DNA of 64,000 nt from Burhinus oedicnemus (GCA_008921705.1 VFFE01007034.1:496874-560873); one strand, 5' to 3'. Numbered from the stretch's first letter, positions 12,601 through 28,511 are shown. Numbers and translations: made by a program. The notes: generated by a model not told the origin, from the sequence alone.

Positions 12601-15600
12601 TCTGATTCTACCTTGCATGGAACTCAGCATTGTCTGCAAAATTTCTGAATCATAAATGGTTAGCATTTGGTTCTGGCAAGTGCCTGTATAGCTTCTCATA
12701 TACACTACAGTTCCCACAAGGTAGGCACAAAGCAGATGACTAATCACAATGTAGATAAGGGCCACATTAATTAGATCACTTCCTCTGATATGGAAGAATA
12801 AACTAGAGATATACAACAGCACCTAAATAAAGGATTTGTCAGCAACTCAGATTGCTTTCTATCCAGGCTTGTCAGATCCTTAGTCCTCATAGAGGATAGA
12901 AGTCCTTAATTGCTTTTTTAAAAATCTCGAACTGTTTTAAGTACCCAAGTCAGTCTTAGGCACCATCACATGATGTTACAATATGGCTACAAATGACTTG
13001 GCAGAGATTGCACAGGGCTTCTGTGGAGCTTCATCACTGCAAATTACCATCTCTCCAGGAGAGTCCCTGAAGACTATCAAACTATGCTTCTGGAAAAGCC
13101 CTGAGTGCAGGGTTGGGTGCTAGATCTGGTACCAAAGATATGCTTCATTTGTCAGTATGCATACATATTCCAAATTAATCCAGGGTAAGCATGTTTGGTT
13201 AAAAGCAACAGCAATCTTCCTACATAAAAAAATTGCTATTGTTATCAAACCAAACAAAAAAATGTTATCTGATGGGCTCATGGTGAGTCATGCTCACAGA
13301 ATTGCCTTGCAGTATTAAGATGGTATCTACAGAACTGGATTAATTAAGCCTAACTGAAAAGCAAAGAGCAAATAAAGGCATTAATAGGAACAATATTTTT
13401 TTATTACTGTCAGAATGTATTTTACACTATCAGTGAAAAAGTACGTAAAACAGAAATAAACACTGCATCATAAGTGTTTGCAGTGGATACAAATTGAAAA
13501 AACTACCTTAATAATATGCACGACTGGGCAACCATTAGGGTAAATCTTTCCACAGTTGTTTAACTGCTATTCCATTGCCATGAGTGCTCTCTAAATAACT
13601 ACATCTAACATGACTCTTCATTAATAGGAGATTCACCAGGAGCCCAATTTCCTTGCCTCTAAGAAGAAACACAACAGGTGGTTAATGATACGCATCACAG
13701 AGAATCACCGTTTTAGACTGGGAGGTGAAAGACAATGTTATATACAAAGCTGAAACTACAGATAACATAAGGAGTCAGACTGCAGTGATTCTACTTAGAC
13801 ATCAAGGAGACTGGAGTCATATCCTGATTATATGAAGATTCCCGTGAAATTGTGATATTATACACCACTAGCTATCTCTAAAGCAAAGTGACCCCTAATA
13901 ATGCACCGGAGTTTAGTACATACTGAAGTAGTATGAGAAAAATCCTACCTCTTAGTTTTGAGGAACACTTGATTTAACTGTCACGTTTTCAGTTTTCATT
14001 TTAATGAAACTTTAATTATAAGATGTGACAGGATGAAACACTTGAAGGCATAGGCAAAGACGATATCACATGAAATACAGATATCTTTACAGAATTACCA
14101 TTGTAGATTAAAGATGATGGATTCACATGAAGAAATTCAACAAGGCAAATCAGCCTGAAGTGAATCTGTGATAAATTCAGTGGTAAGTATATATATGCAT
14201 CTGCTTAGCTTTAATTAATCCAAGTTGATCATATTGAACTGATTAAACTTTGCATCTAGTACAAAGTAACATGGATTACACTAACTTAAAAAAGAAAATT
14301 TATAACTGCTGCTGTTACCAAAATACCTAATTATACATACTCAAAAATTAAGAAATGTCAGTGAAATACAAATCATTGGCATACAAATTTGATTACAAGC
14401 ATATAGATGAATTTGAAAGAAGACAGCAAATCAACAAAAGTTTTATTCTAATAGGAATGACAAAATCTTCACCAAGTCTTCATCCTCAGAGCATTAACTT
14501 ATTCAGTCTAATAGAATATTAAACGTCTAACCTCCAAAATTCAGCTGACATGTCTAACTCTCACTAGGGTGGTAAAATAAGGGTATTCGTGTTCATTCAT
14601 ACACAAGGATCCCTAGTTTTTTTCTGTTTTTTTTAATTAGCTTCTTTTAGTCAATCTAAAGCTCTCATGAAAATGCCTATGAATAAGTCACGAGTCGCAT
14701 TAACAATGATTAATTCCACACATCTAATTAAGAACTTTGATTTTTTTCTCTACCTAATCTCAAAACAGATTTTGAGAAAGTTGTACAGAACGCAACATAA
14801 CCAATCTCAAAACAATGGTCTGGTTATAATTCTCAGATTTCCAGACGCACAGCGTATAATACTGTTCAACTGTAACACCGAAGGATGAATCAGGAATAAT
14901 ATAGGAGAGCTTCACTTACAGGGGACAGGAGGTGTGTAAGGATGCATCACTTCCTTCTGTCACACACAGCCTTCCTAACAGACAACAGAAAGAAATATGG
15001 AAGTCTCTTCTGTTTCCTTATCAAATACTTGCAGAACAGAGGGACCCTGGATGACAAATGTTGCATTTCCCTGGACCTCAGGTGTTGCTTAATCACCTGA
15101 TGATGTGAAAAACAACACCACTATCCACCGATGGATACATCTGGGTGACATTAGTGCAGTGTACACTGCAAATCTTTATTAATGTGAAGTCTACATCCAC
15201 AGAGCAAATTGACTGATTATGTGATTGCAGACCAAATCCAAAGTTGACATACCTCTTACAGTAATTATAATGATGCACACTGGATTAAAAACACAACACA
15301 TCTAAATCACAAGAGTAGTTTTGAAACAGTGTAGTAACCAGTCATCACACTGTTGAACATTATAATTCATCCTGTTATTTTTTCCCCTTTTGGCTTTGAT
15401 AGCACAATATTTTCTCAGCAATAACACCACTTGATTTCAGTTTCAACTGGAATCTCTCCTGACTAAAGAGTAGAGGCATAATCTTGGTCTTTGTAGATTT
15501 ATACAGTGAGGCAGAAAAGGACATATGAACCAGTTTTAACAGAAGTAAGGAATTTCAAGCTCTGGCAATTTTACTGTAAAGTAATTGCAAAAAACATACA

Positions 15601-18600
15601 ATACGTTATGTATGTAGTTTCAACTAAATTGCTTTCATCAGCATAAATGATTACTCAAGGAGTTTGAAAATTGTAATTTTGGTTATTTAACAATTTCCTT
15701 TGGATTTTAATGAACCTAAGTAAGTGGTAGAGAATTGTATTTGTTCTCCTTTCCAGTTTTAAAGACAGAGTACTATAATTTCCAGGTAATTAAAAATTCT
15801 CTTAAATGCATGATATTTCAGTATTGAGAAGTGGCAGACAAATGCCTTAACACCCTCTGAAGAAAAATGTCTAATAGGATCTATAGATTGAAATATTATA
15901 TTCCTCCATCGGAAACTACCATTTCATTTTAATATTTAGAAAGAATAATTTCAAAGTTTATAGAGACTTAAAAGTTCAGGAAAAAACGTCAAGCTCACTT
16001 CTGTATCACATGCAGTACACTGCTTCAGTATGCCTTATTCACAGAGGAGAAAAAGGAGAGCCAGGTGCACCAACTCATCTTACACTACAACTTTACATAA
16101 ATCCCTTACTTAATCCTTTGGATTTATACTGCTCTTTGAGTTGGGTAAAGGAGCAGTGTGAAAATGCTCCTAAAGCCTCAATGTAAATGTTTCTTTAATC
16201 CTATTAAAGCCACAAAACAGGCCCAGCTGAAGGAGCAGGAAACTGAGCTAAGGAACTCTCAATGACCCCATCACTACTGTCTCTCTTGGCACTGACCTGT
16301 TGGTCACAAGTTCAATCTAGGAATGGCACAGATGTTCTGACACCAAGCTGATCCAGGATATCAATATGTGGACCCCTATAACACATATGTACATACCAGA
16401 TGGTGGTGTGTTTTGTAGTAACATGAAGTTTTGCAGTGGTAACTTAAAGCTGAATTATTAAAATAGTTGATAAAGAAATAGAAGATAGGATTAAATGTTT
16501 TTAAATGCAACTTTGTTGCATTACACAGAACTTTGTGTTCCCCAAACATGACATTGAACTCAGCCAAAAATGATACAGCTTTATTGCTTTTCTTTTAAAG
16601 TCAGAAGAAGGGAAAAAAGTTAAAAGAAAAATACTTAAGGTGACACCACACTTTAAAAACTGGGAAACTGGTCTGTTAAAATGTGTTGGTGGTAACATTT
16701 AGGGTTTGGACTCTCATTAATGTGGCCCCAGGGAAAATATAAACACTCTTTCTGAAATTAAACCTTGAGTTTGCCCACCGCAGTCTTGTTTTCAGCTTCA
16801 GCTGCTGGCACTTCAGCCTGCAATTGAGGCCTTGCATCAAATGCCAAGCCAAACATTCAGGAACAAGAATGGTAATGACACCCTATTTTGTTCTAAGTCA
16901 TATTAAAATATAGCAAGTATTAAAAAAAAAAAAATCACTCATTTGAGATTACTAACTTAAAAGAAACTGATTTTCATAACCTCTCTCACTTGCACTTGTC
17001 TTCAAATAATAAACTTTCAGAAGAAAGCTGTGCTTGATGCTTCAAATCAAGCACACTTGGAAAACAATAACACATATCAAAATTCTGATAATAACTGGCT
17101 AACATTGAAGGGCATAAGTTTTACCTACAGGAGTTAAAAAATAAATTCTCTGGTTTTGATGCATGATTTTGAAAGTGACAATACAAATGAATCAATAAAT
17201 GAAAGTCATCAATCTGTAACACAAGTTTTTCAGGAAGAGTCCTTCCTATTCACACTGGTAAAACATACTAATATCATAACCCTGCTACTGAAACATTTCA
17301 TACCAGCATTTTTTTAAGTTCTCTCTCTTATTCCCACCTTCTTTTCCTAAACACACTGCATTCAAGGTGAGAGTTTGCTGCTTCAACTATTAGTTTTTCC
17401 CTCTCTCACTTCTGAGACTCTGTAGCCTTCTGTAATCTCACAATGTAGATGGATTGAGAGTACAGATAAAACTTAAGATATATCTTCCCAGGTAAGGAAT
17501 TGGGATCTCTTGCGCAAGAAGGGAATGGTCAGCCCTGTCTATCCTACCCCTAGCTTCTGTAATGTCACATGACACATACATACTATCCCCTATATGGGAA
17601 ACTGCAGTCGGGATCTACATGGGATGTATAGAGCATATTATATAACCACAGCTCCAACACAGTTCTCCCAGATGGGAATCTGGGTGGCAAATTAACCTGA
17701 CTCAAAGAGTAGACTGTAACTGTCACTCAAAGTGGCGATTAAAGATAGCTTACCTATCACTGGAGAAATGATAAATTTGAAGAATGTGAAGGAGACCGAG
17801 GAAAGGGTGTGTCAGGACTTCTAACATGACTCATGAGGAACTGTTCCACTGCTAATGCATTGTGGTCACTTGATGAATACGAGATTATGATATGCTCTAG
17901 ACTTGTACCCAATATACTGAGTGACTTCCAAGCTTTTTTTGGTCTTTATTTTGAAAAGTAACCATTAAAATCAGCTCCACAATATGAATGACAAGTGTGA
18001 ACAAGTAGGTGCCAATACATGGCCTAGCCTATATCACTGTGTAGAAACCCCCCACTTTTATTCGCAGACTTCCTAGATTTTGGTCTGAAAGCATTGGATA
18101 AGCAGATGCTGTGTGCTTGTCATGCCTTTCCTGAAGTAAATAATTGGAAAGAAGGAAGAGTACTGGATTATTAATACTGTCCTAAACTATAGCTGAAAAG
18201 GGTTGGCAGCAAACATTTTTTAACCATGCAAGCACATCAGTACTCAACATGAACCACATCAGCACTCTTCTTGGAACTATAAAGTCAACTATATATTTTT
18301 AAAACCTGCAGATTATATGTGTATAGTCTAGTTAAGGACGTTATTGTTGTAGTTTATGGTAACAGTCATTTTCTGTTCAATCCAAGACATTAGTAAGTAT
18401 TTCAGAAGCCTTTCAAAGCACATCATTTCACATTCACATGCAGTACATTTCTGAAAGGCAGGTAAAGGGTTTCTTCTTTTACTTCTGCTCATCATCATGC
18501 CAGATAGTTGTATAAATATATACTTTATTAGGAATAGTGTATAATGTTGCAAGTCTACTTAAGAGTTAAAAAAAAAAAAAGACTGGACGGGCACAGTTGA

Positions 18601-18780
18601 GAAGTTTAGGCAATATAAATAAAGTAAAAGAATTAATTTATAATCTAAACATGATTATCACCCCAAGAATCTGAGCTCTTATAGTGTAACTACCATGGAT
18701 TTAAAGCTACATTAGCATTCAAGTTTCACAAGCAGATTTTGCTGAGTTGCAATGGTTACTGTCAATAGATGTATCACAAA
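3621..18780 (-). other. CCDC91: CCDC91 last intron, 3' third, no feature seen
   Basis: About 15 kb of AT-rich intron with no recognisable LINE, LTR, tandem array or exon. The open frames in it are all short (under 95 codons), occur on both strands, and show no family motif. A roughly 200-bp stretch at 7190-7420 is visibly less AT-rich than its flanks but matches nothing I know. Confidence 0.5.
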
Positions 18781-18828
18781 AGTAGATATTATCATGCATG
18801 TATAAGTAGATATCTTCATGCATGTATA
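18781..18828. repeat. 24-bp tandem duplication, two copies
   Basis: The unit beginning AGTAGATAT and ending CATGCATGTATA occurs twice head to tail (18781-18804 and 18805-18828) with two mismatches. It is a simple local duplication inside the intron; no function is implied. Confidence 0.85.
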
Positions 18829-21800
18829 GAAGCACAGACAGGAAAGCAAAGGTGCAGTCCATGAGAGAAGGTCAAGGAATTCTCAGCTAAATAAAGCTGA
18901 GAGATGTTACTTACATAATAAATGTCTAGAAGGCAACCAATTAGATAATTTCAGGAAAGACAAAATATAGATAAGAAATAGCTGAACTCTATGTCAACTC
19001 TTACTTGGATAGAAAGCCAAAATGTTATAAAAATTGCTTTAATTGCAATGTGCCACAATTACAATAATAAGCTTGAAGACTGATGTACGGGTAAGATGAA
19101 AATGGTTCCAGCCTTGTGACATTTCCTCAGTGGCAGAAACACCAATTACATATATAGGTTTTTCTACAAAGATAATGTCACCTTTGAAAGTAGAAAATTA
19201 AAAATGACTAACAGAAATAGCAAGAAAAAAAACCATAGACTTTTACCTTTCTGATAACAGGGGCCAATAAGCCATTGTTATTTTCTATTAAAGTGATGTT
19301 TGGAGGTGTTTTCTGGTAACAATACTGTTGTCAAATGACTTCTTACAATCACAGCCAGTTTCAGCTACCGGACAGACATCTTGTTTCTCTTCTACTGTGC
19401 CGACCTTCCCCATTAATTTGATCTAATTCTTAATATAAAAAGGGTTATAAACTACTAGGTTCTTATGAAGACTATATGACCTATAAGCTAACTAAGGCGT
19501 TTTTGCCAATATTGTAAAGAACTAAAATATTATTTCAACTGCAGCACTAAAATACGTAAAGGGAGAACTTTTAGTCTGATTTGTTCAATAAAAACTTAAT
19601 TGACCATTTTCTGTGATAGTTTTGAAGGATGAGTAACAGAGCAACTATGTAGAGGTACACAGATCTTCTCATATGGCCGGCCTTTAGGAGTGAATTACAG
19701 ACAGTTCCTCAGACAATTTGAGCAACCCGAAGGAACTTGCTGCCTCTCCTCAACAGGGTGGATAAGTCTAATTAAAGTGAACATTTACCCTGAACTTCAA
19801 GCATTCTTTTGCAGTTTTCACCTTGAATAACTGAATGCAAGATACTAGTTTTCATCACAAAATCTTCTCTTAAAATATTAAAGAATGATGAACTCTGTAG
19901 ACAGAGGCATCTTTCTCCGTATCTTCCAAAACTATCTCTTTCTGAAAATGTTTTGAGATGTCTTGTAAAAAAATGTTGCCATCATTACTATCCCAAATTT
20001 TTATTATTTTTTCAAACTGATGAACGTTATTTCAAAAATCCCCAGGGAGTATGAACTAAGATGGGAGGGAAGCAAATCTGAAAATCTAATTTACAAATGA
20101 AGAATGATCAGGCATTTACACTTAATGTCTCTAAAGATTATTTTAAGAGTGATTTTTACGTAAGGTATCATTTGGTTAGTACCAGTAGAAATACCAGCAC
20201 TTCTTTTCAGTTTTAAGTCCTTTCATTAACTTTTTCCACTTCTATTATTTTACTTTACTAATAAAAGTGAATTAACATTGGTTAATTCTTTGGTCCTGAA
20301 GCTAAACAAAGCTAAAAATGCAAAATCAGAATTGAAAATACTTGTAATAACTTGTTTCATAGTAAAAGGGAACCGCAAAGATATGCACATTTTACATAAT
20401 AAAGGCACAAAAATATTCACTGCCCTGCTTTGTTGGACAAGTTCACAATTGTTAATTAAAAGCCAGATAAAGTAACCCCAACCCACACAGTAAGTTACTT
20501 TTTGCAACAGAAGTCAAAGGCATAAACCTAAAACAAGATTACGTTTGACATAACCATGACAAAATCTGGCCATTCATATTTGATGTTAGAGACTTTATAT
20601 GTTCTTTAGCACATCACTGCCCTTAATAGACCATGCTTTTCTAAAGTGACTGACGATTCAGGATACCAACCAACATCACCTTTAAAAAAAGGCCTGATTT
20701 TATTTTGTTAACTGAACATTTAACAAAGTTAAATGTTTCAGTTTCTGAAGTCAGGAAATCTGGAAATCTTGGTCTAAACACTAAATACATGATAATTTTT
20801 CTGCATGGAATGTTTGTCCTGGTCCATTTCTATGATTTTTATTGCTCTTAGTTAGCCTGTTTCTGCTATTGCTTTTGTAAAGAAATCCTCTTCCTTCTTG
20901 TTCACTCTCCTTTCTGCACTGTTAGACAATTTTATTTATTGGGGAAATTCTGTGTGTTAAGCAGTAAAAATAAGACTTGTAGTTCCAGACACATTATTAA
21001 TAGAATCACCTGCCTATAATAACCTTACTTAGATTTTAGAACAGTTACGCAATGTTGACAGTACACATCATTAATAAAAACGTGAAATTGATCCTTTGGT
21101 TTAGGTTTATTTTTTTAATAGAATACTTCAGTTTTGTTTTGAAAATATTAGATACTTCTCAACACTAGACTCCTCTAGAACTTCAGGTTTTTAAATTTTC
21201 TCTGATCTACAAGCAATAAAAACAATTATCTGTGGTGCCAGCAAACAAGTATTGAACATAAACTACTATTACACTCTCTTTTCTAAGCATATGACTCAAA
21301 TAATAGCCAGGTGATGGGCTTGAGAAGGCAGATAGCTTTGAAGACTATCCAGCCACCCATGTATTTCTGTTTTGAAAGAATACAATAAAGATATTCTCTG
21401 TGAACACTGCAAAGAAAATACTTCACATATTAGGAAAAAATCTACATAGATAACAAGGATTATAGCAATTGTAACATAGATAATCTTCCACAATCTATAT
21501 TGGTAAAGGTGCTTTCAAGATCGATTTTATTGGCTTTGTAGCTGACCTACAAAATCAAATGTAAAAAAACCCCAACAGTTCTAGAAGTGCATTCGTGATA
21601 AATCAAATCTGACTACACATAACTGAGAAATGTAACACATGGAAATTCAAAAAGACTGAGATGGGATTTCATACCATAACCAAACCCAAAAAATAGTCTA
21701 TCAGATAGAATAATACCCAAAAGGCCAAAACAAAGGTTTAGTTGTTTTCTTCAGACAAAATAAACATACAAAATACACTCCACAAATCTAGTACATTATT

Positions 21801-24800
21801 AAAAATAACCCTGATACAGAAGAATGGCCGTGGAGGAAATTAAGTGTGTTAATCTGATTTACTCATAGATATTTCCTGCTGTCCTGGGTATAACTTGATC
21901 ACTATTTTTCTTCCCTTAAAAAGCATTGCAACACTAATTCATCTGTGCACAGTACGAAATGCACAATTCCCTCTCCAAATGTTAAATACTTGTTTCTTTC
22001 CAGATAATCCCACTGAAACTGGGAAAGTGTATGAATTGCACTTTAAATACAGCCCAAGATGAGCTGACCCTCTATAAATGTGTGTTAATAGGGTAAACTC
22101 TCGTATTTTCCAAATATTCCAAGTCTTTTTCAGAAAAGAGTAAAAATATTTCCAGTTCTTCTAGTTACATGGTAAATAGCTAAGCTGACTGTCCTAGCAC
22201 ATACCAAGACCCCATAGAGGTAACCTCCCACGCATCCCGCTAGCTGGACAAAACTGCACAAGAAAACACCTGGTCAGGGAAGCAGGAAATGGGCCTGGAA
22301 TTCTAGTTTCCAAAAGTAATTGTACTATTACCAAACTAAAGAAATAATTTCTCTATACAAAGCCAGGAGAGAAGCTTGTCAGCTTTTCTTCATTCTACAT
22401 TAAGACAGACATGGCTTACACCAGCTTGCCAGTGATTCTTAAATATAAATAAAATACTGTTGCTGAAATAGGTCCTTAGTTTCCATTAATATGGGAAAAA
22501 ATGATCTATTAAATACTAAACCCCAAAAATATCTCATTTGAGTATTTGCAATTCTGAAGTGTGCACTTATATTTTGGTAAATAATAGTCAGAGAAACACA
22601 ATGTTTAGTTATGCTTTCTTCTAAAGGTTATGAAGCACAGCTGCACAAATCATATGGGAACACACAGTAGTACAGTGAATTTCATTACAATGGTTATATC
22701 TTTGCTCCCAGCTTCTGTCCCTGAAATCAGGATGGGATTGCTTTTGTGACAAGTGTCTATGTCTTTCAGGGAAACATGGGCTGCTTAAAAACCAATCTGT
22801 CATTCAAATGATTACTCCAGTCCTAACACATAAGCTTTTCCCTGTAGGCTAAAATATGCCCTTTAAAGTCAATGAGAGCTGTGTACAATGTAGCAGGCAA
22901 AATGTGACAGCTTAATATAATTAGTTTTGTTGTCAGAAAACAAGCAGTAAATTTTCCTAAAGGAAGACGAATGTCAATGTAAATAGGAAAAAATAGAATT
23001 TGCTTGTTGGCTGGCTATGTGGGTAGTAGTTCAGGAGCTACAAATACAAGAAATGCTTACTCTAAGTACTTATGAAGTAAATCTTTGTCATTTAGAAAAT
23101 TTCTTTAAATAACCTATTCAGCACAAGATTTGTTTGGTAGAAAACTTTCTCTCTTGTGGCTTGCTTTCCCCTATGTATGCCAACTACAAGAATTCATTTT
23201 TTTCTCTGCACAGCTAATGGTCACAAAAATTAAAAAGTACATAAATAATAGGCACAATATTACAGTACTGTATTTTTGCCTGCTATAAACATGCAAACTA
23301 TAACATATTTTTTAAGTACTCAATAGCAATGAATAGGCAGTAAATTACTGAACTATGAGATTTATAAACAACTTTCAATCTGAGCACTGACAATAAAAAT
23401 ACTGGAATTGGACTACAGAATACTTTTGTAGACCTCCATTCCACAAAAATTCCTAACGTTTGTATGATTTTAAGTGTTAACTATGCCTAGTTTTTAACAA
23501 AAGGCAAATGACATTTGCAGATTATGTAGAAGAAGCCTGAACACTGTCCAAGTCTGAAAAAAATGTGAAGCGCGGAGCAAAGAATTTCCTGACCTTTCTA
23601 ACAACAAATAACTGAAAACAGATCTTAGTTTGAAGTACAGTAGTAACCAATTAACTGCTTTGATCATTAGAATTTTTATAAGGCACCTGGAAATATTTTG
23701 TTTTTTACTTTTATTGACTTAAGCCTTACTCAGTTTCTGGACAGTTTACAAGGACAGCATCAACATGAAAAATCACATTTCTGTCTGAAAGTTTCATATC
23801 AACTTGTAAGTAACCCCTAAGGTAACTAAAAATGAAGCGCATTTGTAAAAACAACTCAAAACACTATGCTATTTCTCTCAGTTTGCTTACTTTTCACTTA
23901 CTGAACATAAGTGAAGGAACAACAGGAGACTGGAAGGTGACTTTTATCACTTTCCTCAGTTCAGCATGAGTCGAAAGGGTGGCTAACTGCTGCACAATAT
24001 ATGAGTTAAATTCTTCTGTTCCCAGCTCGACATCTCCACTGATGAGGCAAGTAGTTTAGAAGTTGTGAGACCTTACTTACTCTGAGGTAGCCACTGGCAG
24101 AGACGCAGGCATACACAAAACAGGTAGGATGCAAGTATGACGGTGATATTCTCGAACTTTATCATGCAAAAGGGGTAGATACTGGGAGGAACTAAAACTC
24201 AGCCTGAACTCTCTGGGTGGCATTCTGGTTTGTATAGACGTCTCTTCTGACAAACAGACATATACTTGCTTAATTCAATATTACACAGTAGCTTGAAATT
24301 GGTAACATTTAAATGATCTGATGTCCTGAGTTAGGAGCCCAGAAGAGCAGATTCTTTGAGTGACTGCTCTCCAGGGGAAAGAAATCCTTTGGGAGCATGA
24401 ATATTCCTCGAGTCCATCTCCTGTTGCCATAATAAAACCATTTTACTGTTTTTTTGTTTTTGTTTTTTTTCCTTGCTCTTTCTAAGGAAAGCTCTCAATG
24501 CAGCACTGTTTATTTTCCTCTGAGTAAGGCTGCCTTCTCTGCAATTTTTGCATCTCAGAAATGAACTGTATTTTTTTAGTTGTGGCACTAAGCTTATAAT
24601 GAAAGTAATTTTGAAAATGGCTCCTGGAAGGTATTTTTTACCCTGAAAAAATCCTCACTATTTTCCACTAAAATAATGGTGCAACGCATGACAGCTACAT
24701 AGCCTGTGGGATGCACAGCATGGGTAGCATGAACAGGGAACCAAACAGGGATAACTACAGCAAGTTCTACTTGCTGCTGCAGCTGCTGACCAAAAAAAAA

Positions 24801-27281
24801 AGAGAGCGGTGAGGCTGACAACTTGGAATAATACCAAGTGTGTTTATTCATCTAATCTTGCTATGGCTCTGTATCTTCCACTGAAAATATACAGAGTATA
24901 TAAGGAGTAAAATTATTGAATTCATAGGAACATTTATGGTAATCCTCCCAAACACAGGTTCACAGAGTTGGCCAGAGATGTTACCTTCTTTTTCGAAGTA
25001 AATGACATTTACTTTGTCTAAGAGATGTATATTTAATGGAAAAATGTATTCCAGGAAAATACAATATCTAAACCAGGCATTTGACATTGTTACTTGCTTT
25101 CATTCCTAAAAAAATGTTTACAGAAATGCTTTAAAGTAAGCTTTGACTCTCCTGGTCTCGATGACGTGCTGAAGGCATGCATATTACAAGTAGTTTTTAC
25201 TTTTAAGTATCAGGTTTTAATTTCCTAATTTCATTTTTAAAAAAGTCTTAATAAAGTCCACACATGTATTACTTCATGATGTGAAAGTATAATGGATTTA
25301 TTAAGAGCTTGGTTCTCCAAGCTTCATGAGAAAATTAAAAGCAGAAATATTTGGAATTAGATCTTGAGTCATAATTTAATTTTTAGCATCCTACCACTTT
25401 CCACAAATCCTTCTTTTTTTTTCTTTTCTGGTAGACACAGAAGAGTTGATTGCACATATGCCAAAATAAGAACTCAAATCAGAAACGTCCATATTTAGTA
25501 CTGAGGCAACAAATGGTACACGAGCCACAGGGAGGTCCTACAAATGTGGTAGCTGCTGCTACGACACTGGTCCCCTTGATGAAATGGAAAACACTTCCCA
25601 CTTCCCCATGATGTAGCACACGGCTAGTGGATTTGGCATTTCTTACAGGCATTACCTTGTTTGTTTTTTTTAAAGATGCAATCATGTAACTTATTTTTAC
25701 TCTCTATTCACTTTGTTTTCATAACAAGAACACAAAAATAGGTTGTATGCAACATGTCAGACCAATGTCCATCTAGCGCAGCATGTATCTCTACCAGAGG
25801 CAAACTGCAAGCACCTAGAAAAGACTGTAACAGGACAAGCATGCACTGACACAGTTACTGCCTTAGCCAGGGCAAAATATGTTTGCATTTAAAAAAATGC
25901 TCTTGATGGAATTTCCTTCCAAAAAATTTGTCTAGTCAATCATTCAGGCTTTAAGCTTCTACAACATCTGGCAGCAAGAAGTTCCATATTATGGGAAGAA
26001 GTATATCTTCCTGCTTGTTTTGCAGGTGACATCTAACTGTATTTACTAGACCACTTTATAATCATTAATGTCATATTTTAAGTATTGTTAATTGCAGGAT
26101 TTAATGAATTTATTGTATGATGCAGTGTTTGAATGCAAACATGTGTTTGGATGCAAACAGAATGAACTGTGTGATCAGAAGACTCTTTTGTACTGACCAA
26201 GTTAGAAGATAGCAGTTTTGAGGCTTCTGGTAAAATAAGATTAGAGGAACATCTTGGAACAGACATAATATAGCACCTAGCTTAAGAGACAAACACTTCT
26301 GAATATTTGTATTTTTCCTTGGTTTTTATAAAGAATACTTTTACAACATGATAGCTAAACAAAATCCATTGACTTGAAAAAGGAAAACTCAACCATGTCC
26401 ACAAAGCAAGTGAAAAAATGTATAATGTAGTGTTAACTGCACAAAAGATCAGGTCAAATACAAAGTAAGGGGGTAAACCCAAGACATGTTCTTGTGTACT
26501 GCTTCTTCATGAAATATGTAGAAAACAAAACCATATGATGATACTTTTTTTTTAACAAGAAATTCCAAAAGAATTGAAACTAATGGAAAATACTAACTTG
26601 TATTTTGCAAGTGCCAAACATCATCTTTGGAGAAATCTCCTTTTAGGTTTTTATACAATGTCTTTCAATTAAGATGACAAAAAGTTATAAAAGTGCTGAG
26701 AGTACCACAAATGTAGCAAGAAGTATGAGTTATCAATGCAACAATGGTAATTTTGATAGTGCATCTTTAAATGCAAAAATCAATATCAAGCAATAATTGC
26801 TTTATTAACACTTTATAAAGAAACTGAGACATACCTAGTACTTCCATAATTTAAGAACAGAAATGGTAGCAATTAATTTTCAACTTGCCTTAAAAATAAA
26901 TAAAATGTATTATAGTTTGAGTGATATTTTTTTTTTTGTACTGAACCCCTCATGTTCGTGTTTATTCTGCTCTGCAGCAGCCATGTTGATTCAAAAGATC
27001 CAACAGGTACCAAAATAAAGTGAATGAGAATTTGAACGTATTGCAATATTAAATACAACTAAATCAAGTTCCTCTTGCAACCTAGAAGAAGAAGAAATAG
27101 AACAAAGCATCCAAAACAAAGATACGTTGCAAATTTGTAAATAATACTAAGTTCCTTAGTATATGGTTGGTATACTGAAGGCAAGGTAAAGATTAAAAAT
27201 CATTCACAGTTAACAATGCTAAAATGTAATTTAATGGATTTTCTACTTGAACATTCTCTGAAAAGCAGCTTTATCCATTAA
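18829..27281 (-). other. CCDC91: CCDC91 last intron, middle, no feature seen
   Basis: AT-rich intronic sequence with only short homopolymer and low-complexity runs (for example the T-rich run near 24450 and the CAGCAGCAAG-type stretch near 24770). I see no exon, RNA gene or mobile element. Confidence 0.5.
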
Positions 27282-27347
27282 GTTGGGGACTAAAATTGTT
27301 GGAGGACTAAATGATGGGGACTGAACAATTGTTGGGGACTAAAATGC
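27282..27347. repeat. Small degenerate minisatellite, about four units of 16-17 bp
   Basis: Four related units occur in a row around the core TTGGGGACTAAAAT. The first and fourth are nearly identical; the middle two diverge (TTGGAGGACTAAATG and ATGGGGACTGAACAATT). The array is short and intronic. Confidence 0.7.
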
Positions 27348-28511
27348 ATTGAAGGACAGGATCTGTTATTATTTTCGAGATTGGCTTCAGTTACATTAAA
27401 TATTTAACATTGTTGCTCTTGTTCAGTGTTTATAAAACTAGTTCTATATGGTTCTTGCAAAACATTGATATTTTAAAGATTAATCATTTGCATTTTAAAT
27501 CTTAACGACAAACAACTAAGTATCAGTCAAAGGTTAAAAACCAAGTTGTAAACAGAAAAAGGAGTGAAGCAGTGACCCACAGAGAGGACTTACTGGCTTC
27601 TACTGAAAAATCCTCTTTTAAATGTGAAAGAATCGAAACAGAATAATGATGTATAACTAGAAATACAAAAATAGAATGGCATTTCAGGTGACACACGGAG
27701 AATAAATTTTAATTTACCTTCAATATAAAAAAGAAAAAAATAAAATCAAGCAAGATGTGCTCTCACCTCAACTGAACTGAGATAAAACTAAGCATGTGAT
27801 TGACAGATACTCAGTGCAACACATATTCATGCTTTTACTTCTACTTATTTCAATTTTTATTCTCTAAGACAGCAGGTCCAGTAGATTTATACACCCATTT
27901 TAATTAGTCAAATTTCTCTCAAGCAAATTTTCCTACAAAATCTAGATACTGGAACAGAAAATTCTAGGCTAAACTTATTTTCCAGCGTTGTGGAAGTAGG
28001 GAGACTATAAGTTAGAATCTCCTTGTCTTCTTGGCTTAATTAAAAAAAAAAAAAGTTTTATACACTTTATACACGAAAAGTTGGTAGAAAAGATGTCAAT
28101 AAAGAAATCCGAAAAACTACAGGAAATACAAATTTTTGCACCAAGATATTATTTCAGATCACCCTGGATCTAATCTATTCCAAATTAATGTGAAGTCACC
28201 CTTTCAGAACCCAGTTCAATTATTTATTTGACACTACCGGAAATAATTATTTTAAACCACAAAATGCACAATACTGTAGACATTAAGAAGTCAACCACAA
28301 GAATGGAAAAAAAAAATTAAGCACAAAGAGCAAACAGTGCATAAATATCTTGCACAAAATCTAGTATGAATAAGTAACCATCAAGAGAAAAAAACCCCAA
28401 GTAATTAAATTATTTAAAAGGTCAAATGACCCCACAGTAAAAAAGCCAAAATGGACAACTGAAAGAGTAAGAATTCCTGTAAAATAAGTAGGAAAATTCA
28501 ATTAAAGTTCT
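27348..28511 (-). other. CCDC91: CCDC91 last intron, no feature seen
   Basis: AT-rich intronic sequence with short A-runs (for example near 28040). No coding or repeat signal was recognised. Confidence 0.5.
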